Assembly: GCA_027493625.1 (NCBI GenBank)
Contig: JAOSKM010000001.1
Span: 773,489 to 837,488 of the forward strand
Direction of reading: 5' to 3'
Source: Planctomycetota bacterium
GTDB taxonomy: Bacteria; Planctomycetota; UBA8742; UBA2392
Length of the DNA: 64,000 nucleotides
Part shown: positions 18,231 to 27,341 of the stretch, piece after piece
Layout of the letters: each line of letters starts with the position of its first letter
Numbering within the stretch: position 1 is the stretch's first letter
Made by a program: the position numbers and the translations under genes
Notes under the pieces: generated by a model
The model's database searches: none
Seen by the model: the letters and a program-made list of their open reading frames with translations, nothing else
Told to the model about the DNA's origin: nothing

Positions 18231-19134
18231 ACTTTTCTTTTCCGGCTTTCTTGTCCTCGAACATCCGCTGGTCAGCGCAGCTGATCAGTTCCTGGAATGA
18301 CTGGAACTGGTCTTCGCCCTGCACAGCTACGCCCGTGGCCACGGAAACGCTGTAGCTGCCCCTGTCGCCGACAGGAAACTCGAACTTTCGCTGCAGCCTC
18401 CGTGTGAGGAAGAGTTTGTCCGTGTTGTTCCCCATGCGGGCCATTACAATGAACTCGTCGCCGCCCACGCGGGCGATCAAGTCCGAAGCCCGGAACGTCG
18501 CTTGCAGGTGGTCGGCGATGTGCTTCAGAACGCGGTCACCTTCCTGGTGCCCCCAGTTGTCGTTCACCGGTTTGAAATCATTGAGGTCGAGGTAGATGAC
18601 CGCCAGCTTGTCACCTTGCCGCTTTGCGCTTTCCCACAACACGGCGCCGGCGTTTTCAAGACCGCGGCGATTGCGCAAGCCTGTTAATGGATCGGTCAGG
18701 CTGGCGGCCAGGTGATCCTGAGATTCGCGCTGGACGCGCAGCTCCGCTTCCTTGCGCGCCGTGATGTCAACGTGGGAGATCAGCACGATCGCGTCGGGGT
18801 CAGGCGAAACAAGCGTGACGCGGGCGATGAACCAGAGGCGCTGCGTGGGCGAGTTGCATTCGTACTCTACCTCGCCCATCTCACGCCGCTGTTCGCACAC
18901 CTCCTGGATAGTTTCGATCAGCTGCCCTGCCTCTTGCACTCCCATGCTTAGTGCGTGGCGACACACGCTCAGGTAGTTGAGTCCGACACCCTTCTCGGTC
19001 GCCTCATTGGCGCCGTTTTTCTGGGCAAACCGGCTCCAGCTGCGGTTGACGGAGAGTATCTGGCCATCCTTGTTCACCAGGGCCAGGGAGTCGGGTATCG
19101 CGTGAAGGATGGTGTTGAAACCGCTGAGTGTCAT
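18229..19134 (-). CDS. PAS-GGDEF diguanylate cyclase
   Basis: DSLALVNKDGQILSVNRSWSRFA (PAS); LTDPLTGLRNRRGLE; FRASDLIARVGGDEFIVM (RxxD I-site plus GGDEF). Confidence 0.9.
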   Translation of the reverse strand: MTLSGFNTILHAIPDSLALVNKDGQILSVNRSWSRFAQKNGANEATEKGVGLNYLSVCRHALSMGVQEAGQLIETIQEVCEQRREMGEVEYECNSPTQRLWFIARVTLVSPDPDAIVLISHVDITARKEAELRVQRESQDHLAASLTDPLTGLRNRRGLENAGAVLWESAKRQGDKLAVIYLDLNDFKPVNDNWGHQEGDRVLKHIADHLQATFRASDLIARVGGDEFIVMARMGNNTDKLFLTRRLQRKFEFPVGDRGSYSVSVATGVAVQGEDQFQSFQELISCADQRMFEDKKAGKEK

Positions 19135-19181
19135 GGGTTATCCGTGTCTATAGTCGTCTCAGCGCACGACTCGCTGGCGAA

Positions 19182-20123
19182 TCATGAATTCTTTCTGCCC
19201 CTGGACCTCTTGTGTTCATACATGGCCGTGTCCGCGCGCTGGATCAGGTACAGCAGATCGCCTTCCAGCTTTGGATCGTGCACAGCGTAACCGATGCTCA
19301 TACCCACTTCGTAAACGTCGCCCGCGTTCGTCGTCAGCCGGTGGCGATTCACGAGGCGAGCCTGAATCTTCCCCAGGTCTTCGGCCTGCGCCATCCAGGC
19401 CAGCACCACGAACTCATCTCCGCCGACGCGCGCGATCACGTCTGACTCGCGGAAGGTCTTCTGCAGGTAGTCGGCGATGTATGTGAGCACGCGATCGCCC
19501 TCCATGTGCCCGAAGTTGTCGTTGATCGGCTTGAAGTCATCCAGGTCGATGTAAACAACCGCCAGCACACCACCGCGCCGCTGCGCGTTTGCCCAGTACT
19601 GACGCCCCAGCAATTCCAGCGCTCGGCGGTTGCGAAGGCCGGTCAGCGGGTCGGTCAGGCTCTGTTCGCGCAGTTTGCGGGTCTCGCGGTGTAACTCCAT
19701 TTCCGCCAGCTTGCGGCGCGTGACATCCAGGTGAGTGCACAGCGCCGCGCGCCCATTTTCGGCGGGAATGGCCGAGACTCGAACCAGGTAGTACCGAGGC
19801 TCGGAGGGTTTATGGCAGGGGTATTCAAGCTCGAATGCATCGCGGGTACCGCTCAGGACCTCACGCAGCCCGGGCTCCAGGTCATTGCCGGTTTTTTCGT
19901 CGCCAAGACCAACCTGCGCGCACGCATATAGATACGGGACGCCGACGGGTTTGACATACTCTTCAGCGCACTGGTTCTGCCTCGCCCATTGGCCCCACGC
20001 CGCGTTGACACTGATGATCTTCAACTCAGCATCCACGAGCACCATCACATCGGGGATGGCGTTCAGAATCGTGTTGAACTGGTTGCGCTGGGTGTCGGCC
20101 ATTTCACCACGATCATAACCCAA
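19182..20123 (-). CDS. PAS-GGDEF diguanylate cyclase, paralog of the neighbour
   Basis: PDVMVLVDAELKIISVNAAWGQWARQN; LTDPLTGLRNRRALE; FRESDVIARVGGDEFVVL. Confidence 0.9.
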   Translation of the reverse strand: MGYDRGEMADTQRNQFNTILNAIPDVMVLVDAELKIISVNAAWGQWARQNQCAEEYVKPVGVPYLYACAQVGLGDEKTGNDLEPGLREVLSGTRDAFELEYPCHKPSEPRYYLVRVSAIPAENGRAALCTHLDVTRRKLAEMELHRETRKLREQSLTDPLTGLRNRRALELLGRQYWANAQRRGGVLAVVYIDLDDFKPINDNFGHMEGDRVLTYIADYLQKTFRESDVIARVGGDEFVVLAWMAQAEDLGKIQARLVNRHRLTTNAGDVYEVGMSIGYAVHDPKLEGDLLYLIQRADTAMYEHKRSRGRKNS

Positions 20124-20162
20124 GATCGTTGTGAGTGCGAACAGCCTGTGCAGCTGACCGTG

Positions 20163-20753
20163 TTACAGTCGCTCGGGCAGCGCGCTGAAGGGCGGCTGCA
20201 CCTCGGCCGGGTGCAGCATCTCCAGGATGGCGTAGACGCAGTTCACGGCCGGCGCGGCGTCGGTGGTGTAGAGCGATGCCAGGCCGTTGAGTGTCTGCAT
20301 CACCAGGCGCACGGGATCGAACAGGAAGCGTCGGGTGGCGGTCTTGACCACCTGGCCGTCGTGCACGGCGTCGGCCACGGAGTAGAGGACCGAGCCCTTG
20401 GGCAGGCCGCGCTCGTGGAACAGCTTGTGCAGGTGGCGCTCGCGCTGCTCGATGGACTTGTCGAGCTGGGCGGGCACGCCGAAGGCGTTGGTGAGGCGGT
20501 CCACCACCTCGGCCCATGTGACGTTGCGCGTGGGCACGAAGCTGCGCCAGCCGTTGAGTCGCGCGATCATGCCCTTGCGGTCGGCGTCGATGATGGCGGC
20601 GGCCTGCTTGTCGGCGTCACCGACCAGCGCCTTACTGAAGGTGAAATCCAAGTGCGACGCGAAGTTCTCGCGTACCTGCGGGGTCTGGGCGATCAGCGCC
20701 TCAAGGGGCCTGCGCCAGCCGGAATCTTCAACTTTGCGGACATCCGTGGACAT
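20163..20753 (-). CDS. conserved-looking hypothetical protein
   Basis: Intact ORF MSTDVRKVEDSGWRRPLEALIAQTPQ...; no family recognised. Confidence 0.55.
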   Translation of the reverse strand: MSTDVRKVEDSGWRRPLEALIAQTPQVRENFASHLDFTFSKALVGDADKQAAAIIDADRKGMIARLNGWRSFVPTRNVTWAEVVDRLTNAFGVPAQLDKSIEQRERHLHKLFHERGLPKGSVLYSVADAVHDGQVVKTATRRFLFDPVRLVMQTLNGLASLYTTDAAPAVNCVYAILEMLHPAEVQPPFSALPERL

Positions 20754-20813
20754 CGCGGTCCTCGTTCGAGCGCACAAGGTTAGTCGCATCCCGAACGAAT
20801 TGCCAGCGCGGTG

Positions 20814-21995
20814 TTACTTGCGTTCCCGGCTAACCTCCGAGCGGACGGAGTCCACCCAGGTGTACAGGCCGGCCATCTGTTGGTGGAAGTCGTGGGTGTG
20901 GCCGTCCAGCGGGTTCTTGAAGAACGGCGCGAGTTGCGCGAGCAGGCCTGACTCGCCGCGCCTCCAGGCCAGGTCCGTCAGCCGCACCAGGTCCAGCACC
21001 AGCGGTGCGGCCAGTGCTGAATCGCAGCCCTGCCAGGTGAAGGTCATGGTCATGGGCGTGCCGAGGAAGCCCTGGAAGTGGATCAGGTCCCAGGCCGTCT
21101 TCCAGTCGCCGAGGCTGGGCACGTACTGGATGTCCGTCTTCACGAACGCGCCGCCCAGCATCTCGCGCAGGGCCGCGTCCTTCTGGCGCAGCTTGCTGTC
21201 CTTGCTGGCGGGCGCGTCCAATACCGCACCGTCATTGTTGCCGAGGAAGTTGTTGCCCACCCAGCTCATGACTTTCAGGTTGCGCGCCAGGAACATCGGC
21301 CCCAGTACGGTCTTCAGCAGGGTTTCGCCCGTCTTGCCGTCTTTTCCCGCATGTGGCAGGCGCGACTCGCGCGCGATTTTGCGCAGGGCCGGCAGCTCGC
21401 TGGCCTGGCTGGGCGTGAAGTTGACGTAGGCGCAGCCCTGGCGCAGGGCCGCCAGCGCGCCGAGCAGCGTGCCGGTGCAGAAGCCGCCGCCGGCCTTGGC
21501 CAGCGCCTGCAGCAGGGCTTCCGGGGTGTCGAAGTCCGCGGTCTCGGCGAAGTGCGGCTCGGTGCTGCACAGGTTGACGACCACCACGCGCGCGAGGTTG
21601 TGGTCGCTGCGGAAGCGCGCCAGGCGTTCTTCAATGCGCGTGAGCTCGGCCAGGTAGCCGCCTTCCGGCACGCTGCCGAAGGCGAAACCTTTCACGGTGT
21701 GGATCTGCCTGTCCAGCGCCGCGAGCTCGGCTTGTAACTCGTGCGCCAGTTTTTCGGGCAGGATGCGCGCTTCACCAAGCTCGATGGCTTTCTCGTGCAG
21801 CGGTGTGCCGGAAACATCGGCGCCGCCGAACACTATGTCCTGCAGCCCAACCAACGGCAGGCCCTTGAACTCAGGCCCGTCGGTGACCAGGCCGGTGGCC
21901 GGCATGCGGCCCTGTGCGATCGCGCTTGCGCCCACCATGGCCGTAGTTGCCACGTTGCCGCGCGCGCCGATGAAGTATACGCCGATTCGTTCCAT
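20814..21995 (-). CDS. myo-inositol-1-phosphate synthase-like protein
   Basis: MERIGVYFIGARGNVATTAMVGASAIAQG...VVVNLCSTEP...SWVGNNFLGNNDGAVL...MTMTFTWQGCDSALAAPLVLDLVRL. Confidence 0.85.
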   Translation of the reverse strand: MERIGVYFIGARGNVATTAMVGASAIAQGRMPATGLVTDGPEFKGLPLVGLQDIVFGGADVSGTPLHEKAIELGEARILPEKLAHELQAELAALDRQIHTVKGFAFGSVPEGGYLAELTRIEERLARFRSDHNLARVVVVNLCSTEPHFAETADFDTPEALLQALAKAGGGFCTGTLLGALAALRQGCAYVNFTPSQASELPALRKIARESRLPHAGKDGKTGETLLKTVLGPMFLARNLKVMSWVGNNFLGNNDGAVLDAPASKDSKLRQKDAALREMLGGAFVKTDIQYVPSLGDWKTAWDLIHFQGFLGTPMTMTFTWQGCDSALAAPLVLDLVRLTDLAWRRGESGLLAQLAPFFKNPLDGHTHDFHQQMAGLYTWVDSVRSEVSRERK

Positions 21996-22004
21996 GGTTG
22001 CTCT

Positions 22005-23093
22005 CTACGGTTTCTGCAACTGCTCCAGCGCCTTCACCGCTCGTTCCGCCAGGGCCCGCCGCGCTGGTGTCTGGGCGGCCACGGATTCGGTCGGCGCGCT
22101 TGCCCGCTCCGCCACGGCCGGGAAGGGCACCAGTTCAGTGCGCGGTGTGCCGGGCCTGTAGTCGCCCGCCTTGCCGCTATCCGCCACGCCGCTGCGCCCA
22201 TCCTCTTCAAGTTTCGCGGCCGTCGCCTGCAAGCTCGCGGCTGCCGCCTCAAGCCGGTCGGCGAGTGCCTGTCGGTTCGCCTCAGTGTCCGGCGCGACGT
22301 TCGGAATTTCTTCCGCGCTGAGGCCGCTGGATTCGCTCTCGCTTGAGCCCAGGGCATGCTTTGCTTCACGCAGTGCAGTCTCGCGCGCCGCCGGATCGGA
22401 AGAGGCATTGCGCAGCGTGGCGGCCGTGCGGTTGAGTTGCGCGGCAGTCTCTTTCATGCCCAGCGCCTTGCGAAGTGCCTCACGGTCGGCCGCGCTGCGG
22501 GAGCCCCCGGTATCAACGCCCGGCCAGTCGCTTGAGACTCCCGGCGTATCCCCCACCGCGGGTGTTGAATCCGCGGCACGGGGCGGCTGCGCACCGACGA
22601 CGGCGACGAGCGCAACGCCGGCCGCCAGGGCCAGAAGCGGCACCAGCACCAGCTTGCGGGTCGGGATCAGCAAAGGTGCGGGCGCCTGCTGCGCCTGGCG
22701 CAACTCGTCGGCTGCGCGGGCGAAAACCGGCGCCGCGAAAGCGCTGTCTTCCGGGATACGCAGGGCGGCGGCCAGGGCTCCGCTGTCGTGGGCAAGTCGC
22801 GCTTCGAGGGACAACGCCGCTTCCTGAAGGCTCGGCGTCCGGTAGCGGCGCAACTCCCAAGCTGCGCCGGCCAGGAAACCCGCCAGGGTTATCAGCAGCA
22901 GCGACGGCAGTCCGGCTTGCGACGCGAACAGCAGGCGCGGCAGCAGATACAGGAACACCAGCCCCAGTCCCAGCGCCGCCGCAGCGCCGGCCAGACCGCT
23001 GAAGGCCGCGCGGACGGCCTGACGCGCCACCAGCCGCGCGGCAACGCCGCGCAGGCGTGACTCCAGTTCAACTCGGGTGTTCAAAGCGTTCAT
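22005..23093 (-). CDS. membrane-anchored hypothetical protein
   Basis: Several hydrophobic helices (AAALGLGLVFLYLLPRLLF; LPSLLLITLAGFLAGAAW; LVLVPLLALAAGVALVAVVG), then a Ser/Ala-rich hydrophilic tail. Confidence 0.6.
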   Translation of the reverse strand: MNALNTRVELESRLRGVAARLVARQAVRAAFSGLAGAAAALGLGLVFLYLLPRLLFASQAGLPSLLLITLAGFLAGAAWELRRYRTPSLQEAALSLEARLAHDSGALAAALRIPEDSAFAAPVFARAADELRQAQQAPAPLLIPTRKLVLVPLLALAAGVALVAVVGAQPPRAADSTPAVGDTPGVSSDWPGVDTGGSRSAADREALRKALGMKETAAQLNRTAATLRNASSDPAARETALREAKHALGSSESESSGLSAEEIPNVAPDTEANRQALADRLEAAAASLQATAAKLEEDGRSGVADSGKAGDYRPGTPRTELVPFPAVAERASAPTESVAAQTPARRALAERAVKALEQLQKP

Positions 23094-23098
23094 GGCTG

Positions 23099-23899
23099 CT
23101 AGGTGGGCCAGGGTTCAAAGATCAGCGTAACGGGCGGCGAAACACCACGCACGGCCTGCGGGATTCCGTCTGCTTCGGGGTATGGCGAGTAGATATCGGG
23201 CAGGTAGGCGTCGTCGCGGTCGTTATCCAGCACGCAGGCCGAGTCGCGCCACATGCCGATCAGGTTGCCCTTCATGTCGGCCTCGAACAGTGATCGGTTG
23301 AGGTCCGGGCGATACTGCTCGAATCCGCCCGTGAAGATGAAACCGACCTCTTTCGGGTGGCCCTTGTTCTGGTGGTCCCACAGCCACTTCTCGACCGGCA
23401 CGGTGGTCGTTTCGCCGGTTTTGGCATGGGTGAAACGCACGCTCAGCTTCACGCGGTCGCCCAGCGGCTTGTCGAGGTAGCCGCGACCGGAGCGCTTCAC
23501 CTTGCCCTCGTGCAGCAGGATGATCTCCAGCGCGCGCTTCAGGTGCAGTCCACTGGCCGAGGTGGCGAACAGGCTTTCGTGGGTGTTGCCGCCCGGTGAG
23601 ACCAGCAGGTACTCAAGCGGCCGGGTCTGTGAGCCCAACAGCCAGGCGTCCATTTCCACTACGCGTCTTTCCGGGTAGGCACGCAGGCCGCCCTCGAACG
23701 CCACGTATTCGGATTCCTTCTGGGCGGTGGCCGGGGTATCAGGCCTGGCCGGCTGGGCGGGCTGGTCGGCTTCCTCGGTATTGCTGACAGGCGCGGATGC
23801 GGGCTGATTGGCCGGTGAGTTGGCGGTCACGTTGGAGCATGCCCCCAGCACCAGCAGGGCTACAACATACAAACCCAATGCGCGCAGCTTCATCATCAC
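23099..23899 (-). CDS. lipoprotein, YdjY-like domain
   Basis: Lipobox VLGACSN; GGLRAYPERRVVEMDAWLLGSQTRPLEYLLVSPGGNTHESLFATSASGLHLKRALEIILL. Confidence 0.6.
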   Translation of the reverse strand: MMMKLRALGLYVVALLVLGACSNVTANSPANQPASAPVSNTEEADQPAQPARPDTPATAQKESEYVAFEGGLRAYPERRVVEMDAWLLGSQTRPLEYLLVSPGGNTHESLFATSASGLHLKRALEIILLHEGKVKRSGRGYLDKPLGDRVKLSVRFTHAKTGETTTVPVEKWLWDHQNKGHPKEVGFIFTGGFEQYRPDLNRSLFEADMKGNLIGMWRDSACVLDNDRDDAYLPDIYSPYPEADGIPQAVRGVSPPVTLIFEPWPT

Positions 23900-23984
23900 A
23901 CCTGTGGTTCCGTTTCAGGCCTGTATCTGACAGGCATTAAACGAATATGCTGCGCGCAAAGCCCGATTATTCAAGGGGTTGGGC

Positions 23985-24605
23985 CTATCCTCCGTACACG
24001 CCCAGGGCGTCTGCGAATTTGAACGTGATGCCGAGGGCCGGCTGGCCGGTCTCTTCACGCTGCTGATTCAGTCGCGTGGTGGCGTCGATGGCCGTGCTCA
24101 CGAAAACCCAGGGCACCGTGCCGCTTGCGGCTCCCACGGTCGCATCGTGCGCGAAGGATATCTCCACCTTCTCGATACCGGCGCCGCTGCGCGCGATGTA
24201 GCTCTGCATGGCTTCCACCAGCCGCTCGAAGACCTGCCGATAGCGCTCGCGCTTTGCCCGCTCGGCGGCGGGACTGTCGCTGGGATAGATCAACAGCTCA
24301 TCGACGCGTGCGTAGCTGCCCTCCACCGGCTTTCGGCCGCGCGCGCCAAGCGCGACCACGTAACCGTTGGCCTGGGTGGCTTCGTTCCAGACGCAGTAGA
24401 TGGTCAGTGCCTCTTTGGGAAAGCCGATCGGCCCCGGGCCTTCGTCTTTCGGCAGCTCAACCTGGTGGTTGCGCTCATCGACTTTAAAGCGTGTGCAGAT
24501 GATAAAGAAGATCAGCAGCTGGAACGTCACGTCGATCATCGGCGTGAGATCGGGTGCTGCCTTGTCTTCTTTCCGACGGCCTTTTCTTTGCCTGTGCATT
24601 TGCAT
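23985..24605 (-). CDS. ExbD/TolR family protein (copy 2b)
   Basis: PDLTPMIDVTFQLLIFFIICTRFKVDERNHQVELPKDEG. Confidence 0.9.
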   Translation of the reverse strand: MQMHRQRKGRRKEDKAAPDLTPMIDVTFQLLIFFIICTRFKVDERNHQVELPKDEGPGPIGFPKEALTIYCVWNEATQANGYVVALGARGRKPVEGSYARVDELLIYPSDSPAAERAKRERYRQVFERLVEAMQSYIARSGAGIEKVEISFAHDATVGAASGTVPWVFVSTAIDATTRLNQQREETGQPALGITFKFADALGVYGG

Positions 24606-24618
24606 TCTCCGTAAGTGC

Positions 24619-25125
24619 CTATTCCACCGACTGGTCCCTGCTGATTGCGATCTTGACCTTGTAGAGCCGTGCTTCGCTCATGAGTTCGATCAGCCTGCCG
24701 AACTCGCCGGCCGGGCAACGCGCATCGCAGCGCAGCAGGATGGTGTTCTCGCTGATTCCCTCCGCGTTGCGGCCCGGCAGGTCGCGGCTGTAGTCCACCA
24801 GCGCCGCCTCGCTCCGCAGAATGGCAGCCATTTCATCGCTGTTGCGGGGGTGCGGGTCACCGTAGCAGAACCAGCCGAAGCGCTCCGGGATGGCCTGCAG
24901 TTCCCGCTGGTCGAGCGGGGCCAGGTGAATCGTGAACAGATTTGCGGCGCGGTCGGGGTTCTCGATGGCCGTGATGGCGTCGGGCAGGCGCAGGTCCACG
25001 TGGTCCTGCGAGGTGATCCGGGTGACGACGATGAAAAAGATGATCAGCAGGAACGTCACGTCGATCATCGGCGTGAGGTCTGCCGCGGTCTCGTCGGCAT
25101 CGCGTTTGCGGCGTCTGGGTCTCAT
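24619..25125 (-). CDS. ExbD/TolR family protein (copy 2a)
   Basis: ADLTPMIDVTFLLIIFFIVVTRITSQDHVDLRLPDA...RCDARCPAGEFGRLIELM. Confidence 0.9.
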   Translation of the reverse strand: MRPRRRKRDADETAADLTPMIDVTFLLIIFFIVVTRITSQDHVDLRLPDAITAIENPDRAANLFTIHLAPLDQRELQAIPERFGWFCYGDPHPRNSDEMAAILRSEAALVDYSRDLPGRNAEGISENTILLRCDARCPAGEFGRLIELMSEARLYKVKIAISRDQSVE

Positions 25126-25165
25126 GGCGAATCTCCTGTCAGATTCGCCCCGGGATGAGATCCCG
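25126..25165 (-). promoter_or_regulatory. tandem hairpin 5' leader around the RBS of ExbD copy 2a
   Basis: GGCGAATCT-CCTGTC-AGATTCGCC adjacent to CGGGAT-GAG-ATCCCG. On the minus strand the SD AGGAG straddles the loop. Confidence 0.55.
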
Positions 25166-25204
25166 ATTAAACGGGCCGTTCGCGGGAAGGATCAGGCAAA
25201 TGCA

Positions 25205-25231
25205 AAGGGGGCCTGCAGTGCAGGCCCCCTT
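25205..25231 (-). terminator. intrinsic terminator between the two ExbD pairs
   Basis: AAGGGGGCCTG-CAGTG-CAGGCCCCCTT, followed on the minus strand by TTTGC. Confidence 0.8.
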
Positions 25232-25256
25232 GATGATGCGGGTTGAACCAGCGGTG

Positions 25257-25874
25257 CTACTTTTTGAACGCACCCAGCGCGTCGGCGAATTTGAATGTCA
25301 CCGTCAGGGGCTCCAGGCCGTTGGCTTCACGGTTTTTGTTGATCTGGGCGGACGCGTCGATCGCGAGCGACACGAACATCCATGGCGCGGTGCCGGACTG
25401 CGCGCCTTCCATGGCGTTCACCGCGAATGAAATTTCCAGCTTCTCGATCTTGGCGCCGCTCTTGGCGATGTAGGCCTCGGTCGCAGCCACCACGTTCTCG
25501 AAGATCTGGGCATACAGGATCTTCTTCTCGCGGATCTGCGCGCCGGTATCGCCAGGGAAGATCACCAGCTGCTCCAAGGTGGCGTAGCTGTTCTCGACCG
25601 GTTTGCGGCCTCTCGCGTCAATGGCCACAACGTAATTGTTGGCCTTGGCCGCGGGGTCCCACATGCAGTAGATGCTGATCTGCTCTTTGGGGACCGAGGG
25701 CGTGCTCTGCAGGCCTTCGTCCTTGGGCAGCTGCACCTGGTGGTTGCGTTCTTCGACTTTGAAGCGCGTGCAGATGATGAAGAAGATCAGCAGCTGGAAG
25801 GTCACGTCGATCATCGGCGTGAGGTCCGGCGAGGCCTTCTCATCGTTCTTGCGCTTTTTCCTGGAACGTGCCAT
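25257..25874 (-). CDS. ExbD/TolR family protein (copy 1b)
   Basis: PDLTPMIDVTFQLLIFFIICTRFKVEERNHQVQLPKDEG. Confidence 0.9.
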   Translation of the reverse strand: MARSRKKRKNDEKASPDLTPMIDVTFQLLIFFIICTRFKVEERNHQVQLPKDEGLQSTPSVPKEQISIYCMWDPAAKANNYVVAIDARGRKPVENSYATLEQLVIFPGDTGAQIREKKILYAQIFENVVAATEAYIAKSGAKIEKLEISFAVNAMEGAQSGTAPWMFVSLAIDASAQINKNREANGLEPLTVTFKFADALGAFKK

Positions 25875-25894
25875 TGGTTTCTCCGGACCGAAGC

Positions 25895-26404
25895 CTACTC
25901 GACCTTCTGGTCCTTCATGATTGCGATCTTGATCTTGTACATCTGCACCTGGACCATCAGTTCGATCAGCTTCCCGAACTCGCCGGCCGGGCAGCGCGCG
26001 TCACAGCGCACCAGCACCATGTTTTCGCTGATTCCGTCCGGACCGCGGCCTGGCAGGTCACGGGTGGTATCCTGCAGGGATGCCTCTTTCTCAAGGATGC
26101 TGCGCATTTCGTCGAGGTTACGCGGGTTGGGCTCGCCGTAGCAGAACCAGCCGAAGTTTTCCGGCATGGCTTCCACGGTACCCTGGTTCACGGGCGCGAT
26201 GTGCACCGTGAACAGCTTCTTGGCGTCTTCCTCTTCGTCGTTGGCAGCGAGCGCGTCCGGCAGGCGCAGGTCAACGTTCTCCTGCGAGGTAATCTGCGTC
26301 ACCACCATGAAGAAGATGATCAGCTGGAAGGTCACGTCGATCATCGGCGTCATGTCGATTTCCGCGCCTTGTGCCTCTTCTTTTGGCTTGCGACTCTTTG
26401 CCAT
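25895..26404 (-). CDS. ExbD/TolR family protein (copy 1a)
   Basis: IDMTPMIDVTFQLIIFFMVVTQITSQENVDLRLPDA...RCDARCPAGEFGKLIELM. Confidence 0.9.
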   Translation of the reverse strand: MAKSRKPKEEAQGAEIDMTPMIDVTFQLIIFFMVVTQITSQENVDLRLPDALAANDEEEDAKKLFTVHIAPVNQGTVEAMPENFGWFCYGEPNPRNLDEMRSILEKEASLQDTTRDLPGRGPDGISENMVLVRCDARCPAGEFGKLIELMVQVQMYKIKIAIMKDQKVE

Positions 26405-26446
26405 ATCTCGTTCTCCGTTACCCGGTACAGGCTGGTTCCAGCGGGT

Positions 26447-27193
26447 TTACTGCTGTTGACCCGCGTAAGCGGAGATGGTCTCGACCATGTCGTCAGCAAC
26501 CAGGTTGATCGAGGTGCCGATGTTCGCCACCTTGTTCTTGAAGTACCAGTAGAAGGTCAGGCCCGGGATAGCGATGATCAGGCCGAGCACCGTCGACAGC
26601 AGCGCCAGAGCGATACCGCCGGCCACCATCTTCGGGTTCACCTGGCCGCCCGGGGCGTTCTCGATCTGACCGAACGCCATGACCATGCCCGTCACCGTGC
26701 CGAACAGACCCATCAGGGGGCCTACCGAGGCGCACAGGGCGATCGGCGAAACGTGGAACTCGAGCTTGCCCTGCTCGGCTTCGCTCATGGAAATCGCGGC
26801 GTCCTTGACGCTGTCCGGACCGTACTGCATGCGGTTCAGCGCGGCGCCGACCGTGCGGGTCAGGAAGTTCGGGGCGCTCTCACAGTACTGCAGCGCGCCT
26901 TCCAGGTCGCCCTCGTCGATGTAGTTCTGCAGCGCACCGATCACTTCCGGCGGCACGATCTTGTCGCGACGCACGTTCACGAAGCACTCGATGATCCAGC
27001 CGAACATGAACACCGACGTCAGGATGATCGCCAGCTGCGTAATGATGCCGAGCGCACCACCCGGGATGCCCAGGATCTTTTCGCCCAGCGAGTAGCTGCC
27101 GCCTTCCTGCGCGAACACAGCCGGTGCCAGCACCGCGCCGATTGCGAACATCAGGATCACGGCCACAGCCTTCTTGGAAATCTGCAAGTTCAT
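26447..27193 (-). CDS. exbB: MotA/TolQ/ExbB proton channel family protein
   Basis: EGALQYCESAPNFLTRTVGAALNRM...HVSPIALCASVGPLMGLFGTVTGMVMAFGQIE...GGIALALLSTVLGLIIAIPGLTFYWYFKNKV. Confidence 0.92.
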   Translation of the reverse strand: MNLQISKKAVAVILMFAIGAVLAPAVFAQEGGSYSLGEKILGIPGGALGIITQLAIILTSVFMFGWIIECFVNVRRDKIVPPEVIGALQNYIDEGDLEGALQYCESAPNFLTRTVGAALNRMQYGPDSVKDAAISMSEAEQGKLEFHVSPIALCASVGPLMGLFGTVTGMVMAFGQIENAPGGQVNPKMVAGGIALALLSTVLGLIIAIPGLTFYWYFKNKVANIGTSINLVADDMVETISAYAGQQQ

Positions 27194-27341
27194 GTGATTC
27201 TTCTCCTGCCCTGTACTCGGTCGGACAGCCCCGCCGCTCGGGACCTCCGCCAGATAGGTTTAGTTGGACAACGTCAAAACGAGGGGTTGGGCAAATGGTT
27301 CAGAAAAATGCTTAAAACGGCCCACTTGCTTGTGCCACCTT

